Assembly: GCA_964498785.1 (NCBI GenBank)
Contig: CAZCJL010000112.1
Coordinates: 1-21,608 of the forward strand
Direction: 5' to 3'
DNA length: 21,608 bases
Origin: Mariaggregatimicrobium sp964498785
Lineage (GTDB): Bacteria; Zhuqueibacterota; Zhuqueibacteria; Thermofontimicrobiales; Thiofontviventaceae
The translations under genes were made by a program, and so were the position numbers. Below, one piece after another: positions 6,226 through 16,400 of this stretch. The notes under the pieces are model-generated. The model saw only the letters and a list, made by a program, of their open reading frames with translations, searched no databases and had not been told where the DNA came from. Within the stretch, counting starts at the first letter, position 1, and every line of letters starts with the position of its first letter.

Positions 6226-8724
6226 ATGATTTCCAAAGTCCGGCGTCACTTTAACATACTATTCTTTCTCGCTGTCTTTTTTATCATCATCACATTCATT
6301 TTTGGTATTCAAATCATCTTCGATCATGCGATCCCGGAAAATTATCCATTCATTTTGAAAAAACAAAAATCATATATGCATAATTTTTTCAAAGTGAATG
6401 ATTCTGACAAAAACGGCTATTCGGAAATTTATACGAGATTTAATCGATTCACACATAAAGAGCAGAATTCAACACAAATTGAAATGCTGAGTGATGAATT
6501 GATTCCGATTCAGGAATATGGATATGATGGTGTTTTATATAATATCAATTTTTGTGATGTGACAGGAGATGGAGTTGATGAAATTGTTGTGTGGATTCTT
6601 CAATCCGATACAGCTTATATTGATATCAGGACGTTGGGAAATAAACCGGTCGCCAAATTTGCCGCAGTAACGACGGATGAGCATAGTGTCGAAAATATAG
6701 AAAAATGGAATTGCAGCGGCTATTTAATCGATCACCGCGATGTGAACGGCGATGGTTCTAAAGAACTTATATTCATCGTTTGCACATCTTATGGAAGATC
6801 ACCGCGTGGCATTTACGCGTTTGATTATCCTTCAGGCAAAATCGTCTGGTCCTATAAAATGGGAGCTGCACCGACTTACTGGATTACCGGTGATATTAAT
6901 GGCGATGGCAGTAATGAATATATCATCGGGAGTTCCACACCGGAAAATGTAACGCAGCCGATAAACGGCACAAAAGATGATGTCGCGTATCTGTTTGTTT
7001 TCAATCACCAGGGAAAGCCTTTGTTTCGGGATTCGGTGGGCACTGCCGGAGCACATGTGGTCCCTTTTGTCGGAGATATTAATCATGACAATATCGATGA
7101 ATGCATCATCATTAAGAATTGTTTCTCCAAAAAAGCACAGCAAAATCCCAGCATGATTTATCTACTGGAGCCGGCAAATTATACGCTAAAACCAATCATC
7201 GATCCGTTACCGCAAAAATTTTCTGCCTATGCAATGGATGATTTTGATCGTGATGGCATTTGCGATTTCCTGCTAATTGATCATCAAAATTCTGGCTTTC
7301 TTTATTCAATTGATCGCACAACAAATCGTTTGAAACTGAAAAAGAAAACCTCTCTTAATCGCAGGAAAATTTTTCCGAATATACCGGTGACGGTTGATGA
7401 CATCAATTTTGACGGAGGTAAGGAAATCATCATCCGCGGATATGATCGATTTCACATTATCGATCCGAACCTGTCAGTGAAAGCCATTTCCAGTAATTCC
7501 CGGATCATGCAGATAGTACATCGCGGCAAGGAGAAGCCATTATTAGTTACGAACCTTATCAATGGAAGCGGTTGCGAAACACTGCATTTTGTAAAAAATC
7601 CCTTTTACCTGTTTTACCGGATTAAAAATCCCCTGATCCTGGTTAGCATTTCAGGATTAGTTATCATCTTTTTTATGCTTTTTCGATTAGGGCATCGATT
7701 AATCCGTCATAGTGTTCTTTTAAACCAGGATATCACCTGGATCGAAGTGGACCGTAAAAATAGACTCTGTCAAATCAGTGAAGATGTTCGAAAAATCTTT
7801 GGTGTTCGAACTCTTGATGTGTCTCACTCATTGCAAAGCATTTTCGGCGAAGAAAACGCAAAGAGACTAGCATTGACTATTGAACATTTTCTGGCAGGCA
7901 AAAAACCTGGATCAATTGAGTTGTCGCTGCCGGACGGTTCTGTGAAACATGTCAGCCTTGATATCATTACTTCTCCATCTGTTTTTCGAAATAATAGAAT
8001 TATCGTTATTTTCCGGCAGGTGGAAAAAGATATCTTCGCTCGATTTACAACCTGGCTCACAATCATCCGGGCGATGATCCATAATTTGAAGAATCCACTT
8101 ACCACGTCACAGCTTTTGCTGCACAGACTTCAAAATAACATTGAAGAAACAGATCAGATCGCTGAAAAATTCAATATCATTGAACAGGAAGTCAGCAAGA
8201 CAAAAACATCCGCCACGAGGTTCCTCGCGTTTATCGATGCCTGGCAGCGCAAACCCCGTCCGTGTGATATTAATGAAATGATTCGGAAGTTAGCAGCCGA
8301 TGCGGGCAAAGAACCTGAACAATCGTGTGAAATAAAATTAAACCTGCACCCGGATTTGCCACACACACGCGTCGTTCACGATTTGTTATACATGGCTCTG
8401 GAAAATGTCGTTCGTAACGCGACGGAAGCAACCGATTCATGCGGACAGGTGCTTATTTCAACCAATATCGAAGATAGATTCGAGCAGAAAACGAAATCAT
8501 TCCATCAATTGATTGTCATTGAGATTTCGGATGACGGGACTGGAATTCCGCAGACAGATATGGAAAAAGCATTTACCGTGGGACATTCCACAAAACCGGA
8601 TGGATCGGGAATCGGACTGGCTCTGACAAGAGAAATTTTGCACTGGTTCGAAGGCTCCATCGATATTCGCAGCAAAGTAAACACTGGTACTACAGTAACA
8701 ATTGCAATTCCGGTCCATAAGTGA
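6226..8724 (+). CDS. Sensor histidine kinase with periplasmic FG-GAP propeller
   Basis: Encodes 832 residues. Membrane segments at about 9-31 and 467-488 bracket a large periplasmic domain. That domain has seven Asp-rich FG-GAP/VCBS calcium motifs spaced about 50-60 residues apart (near 59, 111, 172, 223, 285, 339 and 392; for example DVNGDGSKELI and DINFDGGKEII), suggesting a seven-bladed integrin-like propeller. A PAS-like domain follows at about 503-600. The kinase core has the H-box MIHNLKNPL with His619, the N-box ENVVRNA (726-732), the G1 box DDGTGIP (769-775) and the G2 box GSGIGLAL (from 793). The H-box resembles kinases that pair with NtrC-type regulators, and such a regulator follows directly. 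The start at 6226 has only a weak CAAGG. The ligand is unknown; a polysaccharide or surface protein is a guess. Confidence 0.9.
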   Translation: MISKVRRHFNILFFLAVFFIIITFIFGIQIIFDHAIPENYPFILKKQKSYMHNFFKVNDSDKNGYSEIYTRFNRFTHKEQNSTQIEMLSDELIPIQEYGYDGVLYNINFCDVTGDGVDEIVVWILQSDTAYIDIRTLGNKPVAKFAAVTTDEHSVENIEKWNCSGYLIDHRDVNGDGSKELIFIVCTSYGRSPRGIYAFDYPSGKIVWSYKMGAAPTYWITGDINGDGSNEYIIGSSTPENVTQPINGTKDDVAYLFVFNHQGKPLFRDSVGTAGAHVVPFVGDINHDNIDECIIIKNCFSKKAQQNPSMIYLLEPANYTLKPIIDPLPQKFSAYAMDDFDRDGICDFLLIDHQNSGFLYSIDRTTNRLKLKKKTSLNRRKIFPNIPVTVDDINFDGGKEIIIRGYDRFHIIDPNLSVKAISSNSRIMQIVHRGKEKPLLVTNLINGSGCETLHFVKNPFYLFYRIKNPLILVSISGLVIIFFMLFRLGHRLIRHSVLLNQDITWIEVDRKNRLCQISEDVRKIFGVRTLDVSHSLQSIFGEENAKRLALTIEHFLAGKKPGSIELSLPDGSVKHVSLDIITSPSVFRNNRIIVIFRQVEKDIFARFTTWLTIIRAMIHNLKNPLTTSQLLLHRLQNNIEETDQIAEKFNIIEQEVSKTKTSATRFLAFIDAWQRKPRPCDINEMIRKLAADAGKEPEQSCEIKLNLHPDLPHTRVVHDLLYMALENVVRNATEATDSCGQVLISTNIEDRFEQKTKSFHQLIVIEISDDGTGIPQTDMEKAFTVGHSTKPDGSGIGLALTREILHWFEGSIDIRSKVNTGTTVTIAIPVHK

Positions 8725-8735
8725 TCCGGATTTTT
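8709..8735 (+). terminator. Weak hairpin with T5 overlapping the kinase stop codon
   Basis: TCCGG (8709-8713) pairs with CCGGA (8726-8730) across a 12-base loop containing the kinase stop codon, and TTTTT (8731-8735) follows. It could reduce read-through into the regulator gene, which would fit a separate promoter there. The stem is short, so the call is tentative. Confidence 0.3.
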
Positions 8736-8749
8736 GGAATAGAATTTGC
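8735..8749 (+). promoter_or_regulatory. Sigma54-type promoter of the response regulator gene
   Basis: TGGAATAGAATTTGC has the invariant GG (8736-8737) and GC (8748-8749) separated by exactly ten bases, and matches 8 of the 10 conserved positions of TGGCAC-N5-TTGC. Transcription would start near 8760, about 33 bases before the regulator ATG. It lies in a 68-base gap between kinase and regulator. Because the regulator is itself a sigma54 activator, this suggests positive autoregulation. Confidence 0.6.
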
Positions 8750-8792
8750 CGAAATATTTTAATCATTTGAAAATAATTACCGGAATCATGAA

Positions 8793-10154
8793 ATGAATAA
8801 TCATCTTATAAAAATTTTGATCGCTGATGACGATGTAAATTTCCGACTTGTGCTGGCAGATATTATTAAAGATTTGGGCTATAAATCACAACAGGCAGTT
8901 GATGGCGTGGATGCATTGGAAAAATTGAGTATTGCTCATTTTGACCTGCTGCTGTTAGATTTAACCATGCCCCGCATGGGCGGCATGGAAGTATTGAAGC
9001 GACTCAAAGAAAAGAAGCGCACACCCGAAGTGATCGTGGTTACCAGCCATGCAACGATCCGCAATGCGGTTGAAGCCACGAAATTCGGCGCGTTCGATTT
9101 TGTCGCCCGGGAAGAAGTTGAGGAGCGGTTGCCGGTGAGCATCCGAAATGCACTCAATAAACGCCGTCTGGAAAGTGAAAATATTCAGTTGAAACAGGAA
9201 ACAGAATCCACGCCGGGATTGCTGGGAGAGAGCCAGCCGATGCAGCGTATGCGACAGGAAATCCGGAAAGTTGCCCCCCTTAATTCAACGATTTTAATTG
9301 AAGGCGCAAGCGGCAGCGGCAAAGAATTGGTCGCCAGAGAAATTCATGTCAACAGCCGCTTAAATGAGTCACCGCTGGTTACTGTCAATTGCTCCGCTCT
9401 GCCGGACACTCTTGTGGAGAGCGAGCTGTTCGGACATGTAAAAGGTGCGTTTACCAACGCCACAGCCAATAAAAAGGGCAAATTTGAAATTGCCGATGGC
9501 GGCACAATTTTTCTGGATGAAATCGGAGATATGAGCCAGGGCGCACAGGCAAAACTGTTGCGGGTGCTGGAAAACGGCGATATCCAGAAAGTCGGCGCAA
9601 CCCAGCCAATCAACGTGTCAGTCCGGGTGATTGCAGCGACAAACAAAAATCTGGCTGAGGAAGTTAGCAACCGCTTTTTTCGAGAAGACCTTTACCATAG
9701 ATTGAATGTCATTAAAATCCATGTCCCGTCATTACAGGAGCATTCAGATGACATTCCGCTGCTAACGCGATACTTCCTCAAAAAATACAGCCGGCAAAAT
9801 CTGATTCCGCAAAAAATGCTCACCAAAGAAGCGCTGCAGGAATTGCAGAGTTATTCCTGGCCCGGCAACATCCGGGAGCTGCGAAATTTAATGGAGCGAA
9901 TCGCCATCATGTCCACCTCCGAAACCATCGATGTCTGGGAGCTGCACCAGTGGTGGACTCACGCAACGACCACATTAATCCCGTATGAAGACATCTCCTC
10001 TGACCTGACACTGGAAGACGCGCGCCGCCATTTTGAAGCCCACTACATCCGTCACATCCTCAACAAATGCGGCGGCAACGTCACCAAATCCGCCCAGCGC
10101 TTGAGCCTCAACCGAAGCTATCTGCACGAAAAGATCCGTGAGCTGGGGATTTAG
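8793..10154 (+). CDS. NtrC-family sigma54-dependent response regulator
   Basis: Encodes 453 residues in the usual three-domain order. The receiver domain (1-125) has the acidic pocket Asp12/Asp13, phospho-acceptor Asp56 in LLLLDLTMP and Thr84. The AAA+ domain (about 143-370) has Walker A GASGSGKE (171-178), the sigma54-contact loop GAFTNA (218-223), Walker B GTIFLDEIGD (237-246) and arginine fingers in RFFREDLYHRL. A Fis-type helix-turn-helix closes the protein (about 421-450, GGNVTKSAQRLSLNRSYL). Two departures from consensus are visible: the normally invariant receiver Lys is Arg106 (FDFVAR instead of FDYLPK), and the loop is GAFTNA rather than GAFTGA. It is paired with the kinase upstream. 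Likely targets are the promoters at 8735 and 10379. Confidence 0.94.
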   Translation: MNNHLIKILIADDDVNFRLVLADIIKDLGYKSQQAVDGVDALEKLSIAHFDLLLLDLTMPRMGGMEVLKRLKEKKRTPEVIVVTSHATIRNAVEATKFGAFDFVAREEVEERLPVSIRNALNKRRLESENIQLKQETESTPGLLGESQPMQRMRQEIRKVAPLNSTILIEGASGSGKELVAREIHVNSRLNESPLVTVNCSALPDTLVESELFGHVKGAFTNATANKKGKFEIADGGTIFLDEIGDMSQGAQAKLLRVLENGDIQKVGATQPINVSVRVIAATNKNLAEEVSNRFFREDLYHRLNVIKIHVPSLQEHSDDIPLLTRYFLKKYSRQNLIPQKMLTKEALQELQSYSWPGNIRELRNLMERIAIMSTSETIDVWELHQWWTHATTTLIPYEDISSDLTLEDARRHFEAHYIRHILNKCGGNVTKSAQRLSLNRSYLHEKIRELGI

Positions 10155-10196
10155 CCTGCATATTTTTCCTTTTCAATCTATCCTTTTAGAACAGGT

Positions 10197-10219
10197 ATGT
10201 CCGACAGTGTGTCGGGTAT
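10197..10219. promoter_or_regulatory. Dyad, candidate enhancer site for the NtrC-type regulator
   Basis: CCGACA-GTG-TGTCGG (10201-10215) is a perfect 6-bp dyad with a 3-base centre. Two more symmetric pairs lie at the outer ends (10197-10198 with 10218-10219). It is about 165-180 bases upstream of the sigma54-type promoter at 10379, a usual enhancer distance, and is separated from it by long A and T tracts likely to bend. It begins 43 bases after the regulator stop. A terminator role is less likely because no T-run follows directly. Confidence 0.45.
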
Positions 10220-10378
10220 TTCTGACAGATTCAGTCCTCATTTTCAAATTCCGCATGTAAAATTTATTTTTTTGGTTCTTTTTTTTAAATCGTGTAAGTC
10301 GCTTAAAAACATGGATCAATGGAATTTTTACTGATAAAATATTAATTTTTTTTATAAAAAAAATTTAGAAAATGTAAT

Positions 10379-10394
10379 TGGTATTTTGTTTGCT
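10379..10394 (+). promoter_or_regulatory. Sigma54-type promoter of the giant exoprotein gene
   Basis: TGGTATTTTGTTTGCT has GG (10380-10381) and GC (10392-10393) separated by exactly ten bases, matching 8 of 10 conserved -24/-12 positions. Transcription would begin near 10404, giving a leader of about 77 bases that ends in the strong AAAGGAG site (10468-10474). The gene directly upstream encodes a sigma54 activator, and a dyad lies upstream at 10197-10219. The 326-base gap 10155-10480 otherwise holds only A/T tracts. Confidence 0.65.
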
Positions 10395-10480
10395 TTGAAA
10401 TACTTAAAAATCGTAATATTTGACTAATTTAGCTTTAGAATAAATTTCGTCGAGTCATACATCTAATAAAGGAGAAAAAA

Positions 10481-13400
10481 ATGAGTCTGAAATTAATACA
10501 ATTCAACAATGGTTTGAAAATTAACTTATTTACCCTTTTTAGTATATTGACTTTTCTGCTTTGTGACAGTTCTTTTTTAATTGCACAAGTTAAAAAATAT
10601 AACGATTTCAGAAGCAGGAAAAGTTTCATTAATGATTCCTTGCTCTCTTTGGACCAAAGAATGCATAAATTTGAATTGAAGCATAAAACAGGATATGAGG
10701 GCACTACAAACTTTAGAAAACCAATGATAGAAGAATTATCAATAAATTTAGGTAATGATGAATGGACAACAAACGGCCCTTATGGGGGGGGAACTTTCAT
10801 GACTATCGCTGTTGCTCCGGGCGATAGTAATATCGTGTATGCTATCAGCGATGGAATTGGGCTATACAAAAGCATAGATGCCGGCGTGACCTGGACTTTT
10901 GTAGAGGCATTGAAGGTGCGTTATATTAATACAATCGCAATTGATCCCAACAATCCTGAAATTATTTATGCAATGGATTATAAAAGCCTTTACAAAAGTA
11001 CTGATTCGGGAGCAACCTGGCATAAAAAAGATAAAAATATTTCAGCTCAGTACTTAAGTTATGGAATAATTATTAATCCTGAAAATTCTGACGTTATTTA
11101 TATTGGTGCAACAAATGAAATCCTAAAATCGGAAGATGGTGGAGAAACTTGGAGAACTGTTCTGGATTCAGGACAGTGGTTCACCAAATTAATCTTTGAT
11201 CCGACAGATACTAATATAATTTATGCGGCTGACATGCAAGGTGTGTGGAGAAGCGACGATGCAGGCGATACTTGGGATTTCTTCAACAGCGGATTCCCGG
11301 ACTATCCATACATCTACGGGTTAGCAGTGGATTCATCAAATCCTGATATTTTATATGCCGGAGCAAATGGTTTGTATCGGAGTAATGACCGGGGCCTAAA
11401 TTGGTCGCTCATCGGGTTTGAGGGGGAACGAATTTATTGGGGAATAATCGTTGACCCATCGGATTCACAAAAACTCTATGTCGGAACAGTAAGGGGATTT
11501 TATAAAACATCGGACAGAGGCGCTCACTGGGAACATATAACGACAGGCATCCCATCCGGCATGATCTATGACATCGAGCTAAATCCTCAAAGGAGCAGTT
11601 CACTATATTGCGGTACTTCATGTAATGGTATTTTAAAGAGCTCGGATTACGGAGACACGTGGCACAATCTGGAAACAAATTCAAAAAATCGAATAACAAA
11701 AATTTCTATCGCGTCGGACAATTCGGATATTATTTTTGCTTCATCCGCATACGGAGGCGTTTTTAAGAGTTCGGATAAAGGCCAAACATGGGAACGAAAA
11801 AATAACGGGCTATTAAATCTCAGTGTTAATTCCGTTGTTATTGATCCATCAAATTCAAATATTGTGTATTGTTGTTCAGATGATGATTTTTACAAAAGTA
11901 GCGATGGCGCCGAGAGTTGGGACACAATCAATACCGGACTTGAAAACATTATAATTGCAACTTCGATTACAATAGCGCCGACAAATTCTGATGTATTATT
12001 TGCGACCACACTGAATGGGTTATATCGAACAAAAAATGGCGGAGAAAGTTGGGAGCGTATTGGTTTTGAAGGAAAATACCTGAGCGGAATTATTGCCATC
12101 CATCCATTCTCTTCAGACATAATTTACCAGGGAGTTTGGGATGAAGGCCTATATAGAACCGAAAATGGAGGCATTGACTGGGTGTTGATCAACAAAAATC
12201 TTGAAAACCATGAAATTGTTGAATTAGCAATTGATATCGTGAATCCAGATATTATTTATGCCTCGACTTATAAATATGGTGTTTTTAAAAGCCATGATGG
12301 AGGAGATAATTGGGAATATGCAGGACTGGCCGGCTACTATATGTATGATTTAATTATTGATGCTCAGAAACCGGATATTCTCTATGCCGCATGTTATAAT
12401 AATGATAACAATGGTGGAGTATACATCACTATAAATGGCGCACAGAACTGGGCCAGTATAAACCAGGGACTCGACTCACCGTATGTACTAAATTTGGCAA
12501 TGCATCCGGATGATCATTACCATCTGTTCGCCGGAACGGCTTATGACGGCGTATGGGATTATTCAATTCAGAATTATCCGCCGATTGTAGAAATTCATGA
12601 TTTAGAGCAAACGATCTTTGAAGATGGCACGCCAATAACATTCACAGGATATGGTTCTGATCAGGAAGACGGCGACCTTCCAGATAGTGTGATGGTCTGG
12701 TCTTCCAGTCTGCAGGGTGAATTGGGACGGGGAGATACTCTCACGGTCGATACGCTAATGGCGGGCAAACACACAATTATTTTCAATGGTGAAGATAGCT
12801 TTGGTATGACCAATCAGGACAGTGTGGAGATTACGATCTTGCCCGAAGGAGTTGGCCTCATTGCTATTTTAGAAGCAGAGACCGATATGACTCCGTTTGC
12901 GAGTTCTCACTGGGGCGATGGCTTGATTGGGTGGCGCTTAAATTCAAATGGTTCGCTGGAATCGAATCAACCAGTTCATTTTCCTGAAAAAAGAACATAC
13001 GCATTTACTTTATTGGCAAGAGGTACGAACGTAAAAGGGTGGCCGTTGTGCAATTTAACAGTTGGCGAGGAAATCAAAGCAACACATATCAAAATTAATT
13101 CATCTGAGTACACTGAATTTATCGTACCCGCAATAATTGATTCAGGAAATTTTTTAGTGGATGTCGCGTTCACGAATTACATTTATGATAACTTTGAAGG
13201 AAGCAGATATTTTGCACTGGATAAACTAATCATCACAGCGCCGCTTTTAGCAGACCACGATATAGCAGTTCAATCCATTCTATCGCCGGGAAATACGATT
13301 AATCCGCTGGCCGAAACAACCCCGAAGGTGGAAATTGTCAATTTTGCGCAAAACCCGGAAACGAATGTCCCGGTCACCTGCGTTATCGAAAAAACCGACG

Positions 13401-16400
13401 GAACCACCCCGAACGAGGTTTACCGGAATCAGCAAACACTTTCGGAAATTGCCGGATTTGCGGTGGACACCGTGGCATTTGAAAAATTTCAACCGACTGC
13501 CGAGGGAACTTACCAGTTTACGTTTTTTCACGAAATGCCGGACGCTGATCCGGCAAATGACTCCCTTCGGATTGAAACCCGCACCGCCCTGTTTTTTGAT
13601 GCCACGCAACAGGCAAATGTCAGTGATATGGGTCCCGGTTTCGGAGTCGCGGTGGGCGATTACGACAACGATGGCTTTTGGGATATTTACCACACCCGAG
13701 GCAACGAAAATGTGCTGTTTCACAATCGCCAGGATGGAACGTTTGAAAACCTGGCGGCGGAGGCTGGTCTGGAAGATTTGGAGCGGGCTTCCCGAAGTGC
13801 CGGCTGGTTCGATTTTGACAATGACAACGACCTTGATCTGCTGATTCTGAATCAAGCAGGCATTGCGCTTTATCGAAATGCAAACGGCCGTTTTACAAAT
13901 ATTTCCTGGGCGGCAGGTGGATTTGGTGATGAAACCAATGTTACCGGCCTGGGAATCGGCGATTATAATAATGACGGATTTTTGGACTTCTACGCTACAC
14001 GCTATGGCGAAGGCTGTTTTTTCTTCTCCAATAATCGAAACGGAACCTTCTCCGACATTACCGACCAAACCGTCCTTCGAAATTACAACAGCAGCAGTTC
14101 CTCGGCCCTGTTTTTTGATTTCGATCAGGACGGGGACCAGGATTTACTCGTTTCCAGTCACAGTCACGAACAGCGGCTTTTTCGGAATAATGGTGATACC
14201 ACTTTTACGAATGTCGCCGAACCAATCGGAATTCACGGTGGCGGGAACGCGCACCACGTGATGGTTTTCGATTACAATAATGATGGCTGGCTGGATGTTT
14301 ATTTTGTCTGTGGCCAGGAAGCGATGCCAGCGAATATTTTGTTTCGGAACAACGGGGGCACATTTACCGATGTTTCGGAAGCGGCTGGAATAAATGATCG
14401 GGGGGACGGCCGCGGTGGCGCCACTGGAGATTTCGACGCTGACGGTTTTCTGGATATTTACGTGGTAAACAATGACGGGCCGAATGTGCTGTACCACAAT
14501 AATGGAGATGGTACTTTTAAAAATATCAGTGCGCAGGCGGGGGTGGATAATCCAAATCGCGGGTTCGGGACGGCTGTGGCCGATTTTGATGCCGATGGCG
14601 ACCTTGACATTTACCTGGCAAATGACGAGCAGCCAAATGTGCTTTACTACAATTCGGGGACGCCCAATAATTGGGTGCACGTAAAAACGACCGGAGTGAT
14701 TTCGAACCGGGACGGAATCGGCGCCCGGGTTGAAGTGTATGCAAATGATATGAAAATGATGCGCCAAATCGACGGGAGTCCCGGTCTCGGTTCGCAAAGC
14801 AATTTTGTGGCGGAATTTGGCGTGGGACAGGCAACCCAAATTGACCGGCTGGTTATTTACTGGCCGTCCGGTGTGATTCAGGATACTTCAAACCTGGCGG
14901 TGAACCAACTGATTTCCTTCAGGGAACCTGTGCTGGAACACGATTTCGGCATTGTTTCGCTGCTAGCACCCGGCGATAAAACGACTGCGGGTGTGCCGAT
15001 ACACGCAAAAATACGCATCAAAAATTACGGACGAATGGCGGAAACGGCAGTTACGGTTTCCATGTCGGTCGATTCTGCCGGCGTCACGATTTTTCAGGAC
15101 GATCAGATTGTGCCGGAACTGAGAGCAATGAAGGAAACTGAAGTCACTTTTGCCGGTTACGCCCCGCAGGGACAGGCTGAATTGTGGTTCTCATTTTCCT
15201 GCAATTTATCCGGTGACGAAAATTTAAAAAATGACAGTTTACGTACCCGGGTCCTTGTCAGTGGGCTTCCATATTTTATTAATGTAGCCGCCAGCCTGGA
15301 TCTGGATAGTGGACGAAGTTCCCACGGCGTGGCTTTCGCGGATTACGATCTCGACGGCGATTTTGATCTGTATGTCGCCAACTGCGATGCGAATATTTTG
15401 TACAAAAATAATGGGAACGGAACCTTCTCCGATGCCACCAATATCGCCTGGGTCGGCGATCAAAGCTGTGCCACTGGCTGTGTCTGGGCCGATTACAACG
15501 ACGATGGCTTTCCGGATATCTACATTTCGAATATCAACCAGGCAAATACACTTTACGCCTATCTTCGCGACGGACGTTTTTCGAACCGGACCAACAGCGC
15601 GCAGGTCGGCGACACCGGTCATTCCTGGGGAGTTGCCTTTTGTGATTATGATCGGGACGGCTTTCTGGACCTTTTTGTCGCCCACGATGATGACCAGACC
15701 GCGAATGTGCTCTATCAAAATAATGGCGACGCAACCTTTACAAATGTTGCAGCAGCCGCAGGACTCGCTTACAAAGGGTTCAACTCCGGAGCAGCGTTTG
15801 GCGACTACGACAATGATGGAGACCCGGATTTGTACGTCGCGAATCGGATTGGCCGGAGCCTGCTCTACCGGAATAATGGCGACGGAACCTTTACCAACGT
15901 CGCGGTTTCGGCCAAAGTCGCTGAATCCGGAAATGCGCACGGCGTGGCCTGGGGTGATTACGATAACGACGGTTGGCTTGACCTGTTCGTTACTACCGCC
16001 GCGACCGGTGACGTGCAGTCGCTCTACCACAATGAGAAAAATGGCACTTTTCGTCGTGTTTCCGAAAGTGCCGGACTCGGACGCACCGGTAACACTTGTC
16101 GCAGCGTGATTTGGCTGGATTATGACTACGACGGCTGGCTCGATCTGTATCTGGCCAATGAGAAGACCGATATTTTGTACCGGAATAACGGAAACGGAAT
16201 TTTTACCGAAATCAGCAGCCAAGCCGGCATTCAGGATCAAATTGATTCGTGGGATATCGCCTTTGCTGATTACGATCTTGATGGTGATTTGGACATTTTT
16301 GTCCCGAATAATGGTCCGAATATCTTTTACCAGCACCAGGGGACGCCGAATAACTGGCTGATTGTTAAACCAGTCGGATCTATCAGCAATCACGACGGTA

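Noticed and set aside
10481..12560. Sialidase or xyloglucanase assignment for the Asp-box part
   Set aside because: Asp-boxes occur in many non-enzymatic propellers, and no arginine triad or GH74 catalytic pair was identified.
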